8,358 bases of DNA from Gemmatimonadaceae bacterium (GTDB taxonomy: Bacteria > Gemmatimonadota > Gemmatimonadetes > Gemmatimonadales > Gemmatimonadaceae): assembly GCA_013820975.1 (NCBI GenBank), contig JACDHQ010000064.1, positions 1 to 8,358 of the forward strand, in the 5' to 3' direction. Of the stretch, positions 1 to 4,418 are shown in pieces. The notes under the pieces were generated by a model. It was not told the origin of the DNA, searched no databases, and worked only from the letters and a program-made list of their open reading frames with translations. Both the position numbers and the translations under genes were made by a program. Each line of letters starts with the position of its first letter. Positions within the stretch are counted from its first letter, which is position 1.

Positions 1-57
1 GTCGACGAATCGCTGCTGACCGGGGAGGCCGACCCCGTCGCGGGTCGGGTCGCTCAT
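1..57 (-). CDS. N-terminal fragment of an unidentified protein, downstream of the PP2C gene
   Basis: Only the first 19 codons are visible, reading MSDPTRDGVGLPGQQRFVD, before the window ends. The ATG shares its A with the TGA stop of the phosphatase gene (TGATG), the same coupling seen between the FHA and phosphatase genes, so this is very likely the next gene of one operon. No domain can be recognised in so short a piece. Genes following an FHA protein and a PP2C phosphatase are often Hanks-type Ser/Thr kinases or other members of the same phospho-signalling module. Here that rests on context only. No good Shine-Dalgarno precedes the start, which fits translational coupling. Confidence 0.6.
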   Translation of the reverse strand, partial: MSDPTRDGVGLPGQQRFVD

Positions 58-851
58 CAGTGGCCGCCGACGGGATGTTCCTGGGTGTGCTCGAACTCGC
101 CCGTCGCCTCGCCGTCCGCGACGACCATCACGACGATCGCCGTGATGTTGTCGAGCCCACCGCGTCCGTTGGCCTCCGAGATGAGCGAGTGCACCATGCG
201 TTCGGGGGACACGCGCGCCATCAGCAGCTGCTGAAGGCGCCGGTCATCCACCATCCCCGTGAGGCCGTCGCTCGCGACGAGGAACAGGTCGCCTGCCTGG
301 GTCGTGCCGGCATAGACATCCGGCTCGACGGAAGGTCCGGCGCCGACGCAGCGCGTGATGACATTGCTGTACGGGTGGTAGCGGGCCTGCTCAGGGGTCA
401 GGAAGCCAGCGTCCACCTGTTCCTGCACGTACGAATGGTCCTTGGTGAGCTGGCGGAGCGCCCCGTCGCGGAGCAGATAGACGCGCGAATCGCCAACCTG
501 TCCTATGAGGTAGCCGGCGGTGCTGGCAAGCAGCACGGACACCGTGGTGCCCATCCCCTGCTTGTCGGTCTCCGAGACGGTGCGATCGTGGATCGCGCGG
601 TTGGCCCTCAGCAGGCTCTCGCGCATCCGCTGGGCCGCGGCCTCGCTGGCCACGTCGCCGGCGTCGTGCATCTCGCGCCGGACGATCTTCACCGCCATCT
701 CGCTGGCGACCTCGCCGGCGGCGTGGCCGCCCATTCCATCGGCGACGATGAACAGGCCCCGCTCGGTCTCCGCATCCGCCGCAAAGTGGTCCTCATTCCC
801 TGCGCGGATCATCCCCACGTCGGTGCGTGCGGCCCAGAGCAAGCGCGGCAT
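57..851 (-). CDS. PP2C-type serine/threonine protein phosphatase (Stp1/PrpC-like)
   Basis: This is a 264-residue, single-domain cytosolic PPM-family phosphatase that would remove phosphate from Ser/Thr of proteins phosphorylated by Hanks-type kinases, using two Mn/Mg ions. All usual motifs are visible: TDVGMIRAGNED (residues 10-21), VADGMGGHAAGE (36-47), GMGTT (99-103), GDSR (120-123), NVITRCVG (163-170), ASDG (193-196) and GLDN (232-235). The metal-binding aspartates (D21, D38, D195, D234) are all present, so it should be active. No membrane segment is seen, unlike the larger PstP type. I chose the ATG at 851 because homology begins a few residues later and it overlaps the FHA stop as TGATG; the reading frame is open 18 codons further up, but that stretch lies inside the FHA gene and looks like noise. 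Its neighbours, an FHA protein upstream and an unknown gene downstream, suggest a phospho-signalling operon. Confidence 0.95.
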   Translation of the reverse strand: MPRLLWAARTDVGMIRAGNEDHFAADAETERGLFIVADGMGGHAAGEVASEMAVKIVRREMHDAGDVASEAAAQRMRESLLRANRAIHDRTVSETDKQGMGTTVSVLLASTAGYLIGQVGDSRVYLLRDGALRQLTKDHSYVQEQVDAGFLTPEQARYHPYSNVITRCVGAGPSVEPDVYAGTTQAGDLFLVASDGLTGMVDDRRLQQLLMARVSPERMVHSLISEANGRGGLDNITAIVVMVVADGEATGEFEHTQEHPVGGH

Positions 852-1900
852 CAGCCCATCACGACGAGTGCGGCCGCAACGATGGCGAGGACGATCAGGA
901 GCCACATCCAGAATGGCAGGCGTCCGCCGGCGGCCGGGATGGGCTCCGCGGGCCTGGGAACGGGCCGGCGGGGTGCGGCGGCGCGCGGCGGCTCTGCGGT
1001 GAGGGGCGCACCGGATGGGCGCGGCGGCTCCCCAGCGGTCCGCGAAGCAGTGACTGCCGGGTCGCCCGCGGCTGCGGCCGGCCGCATCGATGGCGCGGAG
1101 TCCGCGGCGGGCTGGCTCGTGCGCGGAGCCTCCTCCGGCGCGGTGGATTGCGGCGTGGGCATCACCTGAGAGGCGGCGGGCGACGCCCCCGGTGCGGGAG
1201 GCAGGGGCTGCGACGGCGGCTCTGCACGAGGTGCTGGCGCCGGTACCGCCAGGGGCTTGGCCACGTCCGCATAGAAGCGGAACTCCTCCGTCCCGACCCG
1301 GATCACATCTGATCGGTTGAGCACGCGACTCTGCACCACGCGCTCGCCGTTCACCATGACGCCGTTGGTGCTCAGGTCGGTGACCCGATATCCATCGGAC
1401 GTCGGTACGATTTCGGCGTGGCGCCGCGACACTTCGGCGAGTGGGACGACGACATCCGCCCCAACTTCGCGCCCGATCACGAGCCCCGTCGCCGGCACGG
1501 TGTACTCCTTCCCGTCCACCAGGGAGACGAGGCGGCCGCCAGTTCCGCTCGTCGCCACAGCCCCGCCCCGCCGCGCCGCGAGTTCGGCCACGTCACCGGC
1601 GGTGACGAACTGCGTGGCTCCCCCCTTTTCATCATCGGCATACCGAATCTGCACCCCGGCGATCTCGACCCGGTCGCCGTGCAGGAGGGGGGTGGGCTCG
1701 ACGCCGAGGGCGACGCCGTTCACGCGGACCGACGCATCGTCGGCGGCGCGCCGGATGGTTGCGCCCCTTCCGGCATCCACTTCGACGATCGCCTGTACCC
1801 CCACCGACGCAACGGGCACCTCAGCGACGTCAGGCGCACCGAGGCGCGTCGATCCCGCCTTGAGTGGGTACTGCTGGTCGTTGATATGAAGTACCGGCAT
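851..1900 (-). CDS. FHA-domain protein with C-terminal membrane anchor
   Basis: This 349-residue protein probably recognises phosphothreonine peptides. A canonical FHA domain spans about residues 122-212 and keeps the ligand-binding residues: GR (143-144), SRRH (158-161), STNG (177-180) and VNG (183-185). Residues 1-88 resemble a second, degenerate FHA domain: the last strands are recognisable (VRVNG, then LLHGDRVEIAGVQIRY), but the GR and SxxH signatures are missing. Residues about 213-325 are a Pro/Ala-rich, probably disordered linker. Residues about 329-348 form a single hydrophobic helix (FWMWLLIVLAIVAAALVV) ending at the C-terminus, so the protein looks tail-anchored with its FHA domains in the cytoplasm. 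The start at 1900 was chosen because the upstream 90 codons are Arg/Pro/Ser-rich without family character; no clear Shine-Dalgarno is seen. It is coupled by TGATG to the phosphatase gene. Likely partners, inferred only, are a kinase and the adjacent phosphatase. Confidence 0.88.
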   Translation of the reverse strand: MPVLHINDQQYPLKAGSTRLGAPDVAEVPVASVGVQAIVEVDAGRGATIRRAADDASVRVNGVALGVEPTPLLHGDRVEIAGVQIRYADDEKGGATQFVTAGDVAELAARRGGAVATSGTGGRLVSLVDGKEYTVPATGLVIGREVGADVVVPLAEVSRRHAEIVPTSDGYRVTDLSTNGVMVNGERVVQSRVLNRSDVIRVGTEEFRFYADVAKPLAVPAPAPRAEPPSQPLPPAPGASPAASQVMPTPQSTAPEEAPRTSQPAADSAPSMRPAAAAGDPAVTASRTAGEPPRPSGAPLTAEPPRAAAPRRPVPRPAEPIPAAGGRLPFWMWLLIVLAIVAAALVVMG

Positions 1901-2039
1901 CGGCGCCAGGAGAGGGTCACGCGGCGAGCGAATGCCGCTGGATCGGGCTCCGCGGCCACTTCGCGGGTTGGGGGAAACTACGGGTGGCCAGTGGGGCTGG
2001 CAAGCGGCGTACGCCTGGCCTGGACGGCAGCCGGAACGC
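1901..2039. other. Intergenic gap between the ABC exporter and FHA genes
   Basis: These 139 bp separate two genes on the minus strand. No convincing promoter hexamers, terminator hairpin with a T-run, or small gene with family character is visible. The upstream extension of the FHA reading frame passes through here but has the composition of a GC-rich shadow frame. Whether the FHA operon has its own promoter here cannot be decided by eye. Confidence 0.4.
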
Positions 2040-3902
2040 TTACGAAGGTGCCAGTCCCGCGTGGTCGAGCGCGCGGGCGAGGGTGCCGGCCTGCAGGCGA
2101 TAAAGCCGCTCGTACAATCCCCCGCCGTCCACCAGCGCCGAATGCCGTCCGCGCTCTCGAACCTCCCCATGGTGCAGCACCAGGATCTCGTCCGCGTGGA
2201 CGATTGTGCTCAGGCGATGGGCGATCGCAATCGTCGTGCGGCCACGCATCAGCGTCGCGAGCGCGCGCTGGATCTCACCTTCCACCTCACTGTCCACCGC
2301 GCTCGTGGCCTCATCGAGCACGAGCACGGCGGGGTTCGCGGCGATCGCCCGCGCGAAGGAGAGCAGCTGGCGCTCGCCCACACTCACCGCCGCCCCGCGC
2401 TCCCCGAGGCGATGCGCATAGCCGCCTGGGAGACGGCGGATGATGCGGTCGGCGCCGACCTGCACGGCCGCCGCGATGACCGACGCATCGTCGAGCGCGT
2501 TCGAGAGGCGGATGTTCGAGGCGACGTCGCCGGCGAAGAGGAAGATATCCTGCTGCACATAGCCGATCAGCGCGCGCAGTTCCTCGACGGGCATCGTGCG
2601 GATGTCGGACCCATTCACGAGGATGCGTCCGCGCTGGGGGCCGTAGAACCGGAGCAGCAGGTTGACGATCGTCGTCTTGCCCGCGCCCGTGTGACCGACG
2701 ATGGCGAGCGTCTCACCAGGACGAGCCGTGAAGCTCACCCCACGCAGCACCCACTCGGGTTCCGCCGGCGCCGCCTCCGGACGGCCGGGGGCGTCGTGCG
2801 CCCGGTCGTAATGAAACCAGACGTCCTCGAACGTCACCGTAATGGCCGCGTTGCGCGGGATTTCGCTTCGCCCAGCGGTGGTGCCTGCAACGGCCTCCGT
2901 TGGTTCGGGCTCGTCCAGCAGCAGGAAGATGCGCTCCGACGCCGCCATCGCCTGCTGCAGCGTATTGAACTTGTCAGCGAGGTCCTGGAGGGGCTGAAAA
3001 AAGCGCCGGACCAGCTGGAGGAACGCTGCGACCGTGCCCACGGTCAATCCCGTCGCCCCGACGCGCCCCGCCGCTGCCACGACGAGCGCCGCCAGCGCCA
3101 CGGTCGTGAGCAGTTCGACTGCCGGGAAGTAGATCGCGTAATAGCGGATCGAGCGCCGCTGCGCCTCGAAGTGCGCCGCGTTGAGGGCCGCGAAGGCATT
3201 CATCTCGCGCGGCTCGCGGCCGAACAGCTGCACCACGCGCATCCCGGTCACTCGTTCCTGCAGGTAGGCGTTGATTTGCGCGACGGCGGTGCGAATCTCC
3301 CGGTATGCGACGCGAACGCGCAGCCGGAAGCAGTGCGACGTCAGGTACACGAACGGGATCACGGCGAATGCGGCGAGGGCGAGCTGCCAGTCCGCGATCA
3401 GCATCAGCGTGCCGATGGCGAGCAGCGTGAAGAGGTCGCCGAGACCCGACACGACCCCCGCGGTGAACATCTCGTTGAGCGCCTCGACGTCGGAGGTGAC
3501 GCGCGTCACGAGGCGCCCCACCGGCGTACGGTCGAAATAGCGGATCGGGAGTCGCTGCAGCTTCGCGAACAGCTGCGCCCGAAGGTCGTGCATCACGAAC
3601 TGGCCGAGTCGCGCGGTGAGCAGCGTCTCGCCGTACTGGGCCGCGAAGGACCCCGCGAGCGCGAGGGCGAAGAGGACGGTGGCGCGGCCGACGGCAGCGG
3701 TGTCGCCGGCGGGAATCGCATGATCGATCACGCTGCGGGTGAGCAGCGGCCCCACGAGCTGCAGGGCTCCCTCGACGAGCAGGAGGGCAACTGACCCGGC
3801 GACGACCCATCGATACGGGCGCGTGTACGCGAGCAGCCGGCGGGCCAGCCGCGGGTCGTAGACTCTTCCTATCTCATCGTCGTCTTGCGCGGCAGCCGTC
3901 AT
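2040..3902 (-). CDS. ABC exporter half-transporter (fused membrane and ATPase domains)
   Basis: This 620-residue protein has an N-terminal type I exporter membrane domain (about residues 20-330, expected six helices) followed by an ATPase domain (about 360-610). It would work as a homodimer or heterodimer in the inner membrane, exporting lipids, drugs or peptides; the substrate cannot be read from sequence. Visible motifs are Walker A GHTGAGKTT (403-411), Q-loop YVQQD (448-452), signature VSVGERQ (506-512), Walker B VLVLDEATSAVD (526-537) and switch histidine IAIAHR (558-563). The catalytic glutamate is present. The signature deviates from LSGGQ but resembles the LSVGQ form of MdlB-like exporters. 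The acidic start MTAAAQDDDE at 3902 fits; the frame is open 34 codons further up, but that part crosses the divergent promoter region. No Shine-Dalgarno is seen. The gene diverges from the GlsB-family gene, and no second half-transporter lies beside it. Confidence 0.93.
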   Translation of the reverse strand: MTAAAQDDDEIGRVYDPRLARRLLAYTRPYRWVVAGSVALLLVEGALQLVGPLLTRSVIDHAIPAGDTAAVGRATVLFALALAGSFAAQYGETLLTARLGQFVMHDLRAQLFAKLQRLPIRYFDRTPVGRLVTRVTSDVEALNEMFTAGVVSGLGDLFTLLAIGTLMLIADWQLALAAFAVIPFVYLTSHCFRLRVRVAYREIRTAVAQINAYLQERVTGMRVVQLFGREPREMNAFAALNAAHFEAQRRSIRYYAIYFPAVELLTTVALAALVVAAAGRVGATGLTVGTVAAFLQLVRRFFQPLQDLADKFNTLQQAMAASERIFLLLDEPEPTEAVAGTTAGRSEIPRNAAITVTFEDVWFHYDRAHDAPGRPEAAPAEPEWVLRGVSFTARPGETLAIVGHTGAGKTTIVNLLLRFYGPQRGRILVNGSDIRTMPVEELRALIGYVQQDIFLFAGDVASNIRLSNALDDASVIAAAVQVGADRIIRRLPGGYAHRLGERGAAVSVGERQLLSFARAIAANPAVLVLDEATSAVDSEVEGEIQRALATLMRGRTTIAIAHRLSTIVHADEILVLHHGEVRERGRHSALVDGGGLYERLYRLQAGTLARALDHAGLAPS

Positions 3903-3920
3903 GAAAACGAAAGGTATGCG

Positions 3921-3926
3921 ATTGTA
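3921..3926 (-). promoter_or_regulatory. Candidate -10 box for the ABC exporter gene
   Basis: On the minus strand this reads TACAAT, a five-of-six match to TATAAT, 18 nt before the start codon. No good -35 hexamer lies 16-18 bp further up. GTATGC is repeated directly (plus strand 3914-3919 and 3924-3929) at a 10-bp period and overlaps the box, which could be an operator. This is a weak call based on one hexamer. Confidence 0.3.
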
Positions 3927-3995
3927 TGCATCGAGGCGGGCGGGGCCACGTGGTACGCGGATTGCTTTCCTGCGAGTCGCGGAAATAACCCCCTC

Positions 3996-4001
3996 TGGAG
4001 G
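3996..4001 (+). promoter_or_regulatory. Strong ribosome binding site of the GlsB-family gene
   Basis: TGGAGG lies eight bases before the ATG at 4010. It is the only clear Shine-Dalgarno sequence in front of any gene in this window and fixes the start of the small membrane protein. A possible TTGCTT -35 element (3962-3967) lies upstream, but no good -10 box accompanies it. Confidence 0.75.
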
Positions 4002-4009
4002 CAATACAT

Positions 4010-4279
4010 ATGGGTATTCTTGCTTGGATCGTTCTGGGCCTCATCGCAGGCGCGATCGCGAAGGCACTCATGCCCGGTAAGGATCCGGGTGGCATCGTCA
4101 TGACGATGGTGATCGGCATCATCGGCGCATTCCTGGGCGGGTTCCTCGGCAACATGATCACCGGTGCCGGACTGAGCGGCTTCTCGCTCTGGAGCATCCT
4201 GCTGGCGGTGCTCGGCGCGATGCTGCTTCTCTGGATCTACCGGATGGCGACCCGTTCGCGGGGCACGCACCCGGTCTGA
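4010..4279 (+). CDS. GlsB/YeaQ/YmgE-family small membrane protein (transglycosylase-associated)
   Basis: This 89-residue, highly hydrophobic protein has three predicted membrane helices: about residues 2-19 (GILAWIVLGLIAGAIAKA), 28-50 (GIVMTMVIGIIGAFLGGFLG) and 58-78 (LWSILLAVLGAMLLLWIY). The family pattern is clear: a GLIAGAIAK-type first helix, a short PG-containing loop, then a glycine-zipper helix with GxxGAFLGG. The length matches the family's usual 80-90 residues. Members are inner-membrane proteins often induced by envelope or general stress; their molecular function is not known, and the name transglycosylase-associated is historical. The start is supported by a strong Shine-Dalgarno. 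It is divergent from the ABC exporter gene and is probably a single-gene transcript, with a GC hairpin just after its stop codon. Confidence 0.92.
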   Translation: MGILAWIVLGLIAGAIAKALMPGKDPGGIVMTMVIGIIGAFLGGFLGNMITGAGLSGFSLWSILLAVLGAMLLLWIYRMATRSRGTHPV

Positions 4280-4284
4280 TGTCC

Positions 4285-4301
4285 ACCGCCCCCTGGGCGG
4301 T
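4285..4301 (+). terminator. GC-rich hairpin after the GlsB-family gene
   Basis: ACCGCCC and GGGCGGT form a perfect 7-bp stem with a 3-nt loop, beginning six bases after the stop codon. No T-run follows, so it may be a weak or factor-assisted terminator, or an RNA 3'-end stabiliser, rather than a classical intrinsic terminator. Confidence 0.4.
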
Positions 4302-4309
4302 CCGTGGTT

Positions 4310-4380
4310 GAGAAGCGAGAAGCGAGATGCGAGATGCGAGATGCGAGAGACAATCGTCTCGCATCTCGCATCTTGCATCT
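4310..4380. repeat. Inverted heptamer repeat array forming a long hairpin upstream of uvrA
   Basis: Two GAGAAGC units (4310-4323) and three GAGATGC units (4324-4344) run in tandem, followed by a degenerate unit GAGAGAC (4345-4351). After a short centre, the reverse complement GCATCTC/GCATCTT/GCATCT fills 4361-4380. Arms 4325-4347 and 4358-4380 pair over 23 bp with one G-T wobble and leave a 10-nt loop; sliding by two bases gives a smaller loop. The repeats are internally periodic, so several registers are possible. No T-run follows directly. It could act as a bidirectional transcription barrier, an RNA-stability element or a dispersed repeat; its function is unknown. Confidence 0.85.
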
Positions 4381-4405
4381 GACGGTGTTTCTTCGGTCTG
4401 GCCGC

Positions 4406-4411
4406 TAGATT
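4406..4411 (+). promoter_or_regulatory. Candidate -10 box directly before uvrA
   Basis: TAGATT (pattern TANNNT) ends seven bases before the uvrA ATG at 4419, so transcription would begin at or next to the start codon. No Shine-Dalgarno is present and no convincing -35 hexamer is seen. This arrangement is typical of leaderless genes in some bacteria, but a single hexamer is weak evidence. No CTG-N10-CAG LexA-type box was found in the spacer. Confidence 0.3.
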
Positions 4412-4418
4412 TCACCCG

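Noticed and set aside
60..1169. A 369-codon plus-strand frame across the phosphatase and FHA genes
   Set aside because: It is antisense to two well-supported genes and has no family character or ribosome site.
1901..2170. A 90-codon N-terminal extension of the FHA protein
   Set aside because: The stretch is rich in Arg, Pro, Ser and Trp without domain character and overlaps the end of the ABC gene; the ATG at 1900 begins a plausible first strand.
1932..3794. A 620-codon open frame on the plus strand opposite the ABC exporter
   Set aside because: It lies antisense to a gene with all ABC motifs, is rich in Arg/His/Asp/Glu without any family pattern, and is what GC-biased third positions produce on the opposite strand.
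4310..4380. CRISPR array
   Set aside because: The units are 7 bp, contiguous and without spacers, and half of them are inverted; no cas genes are present.
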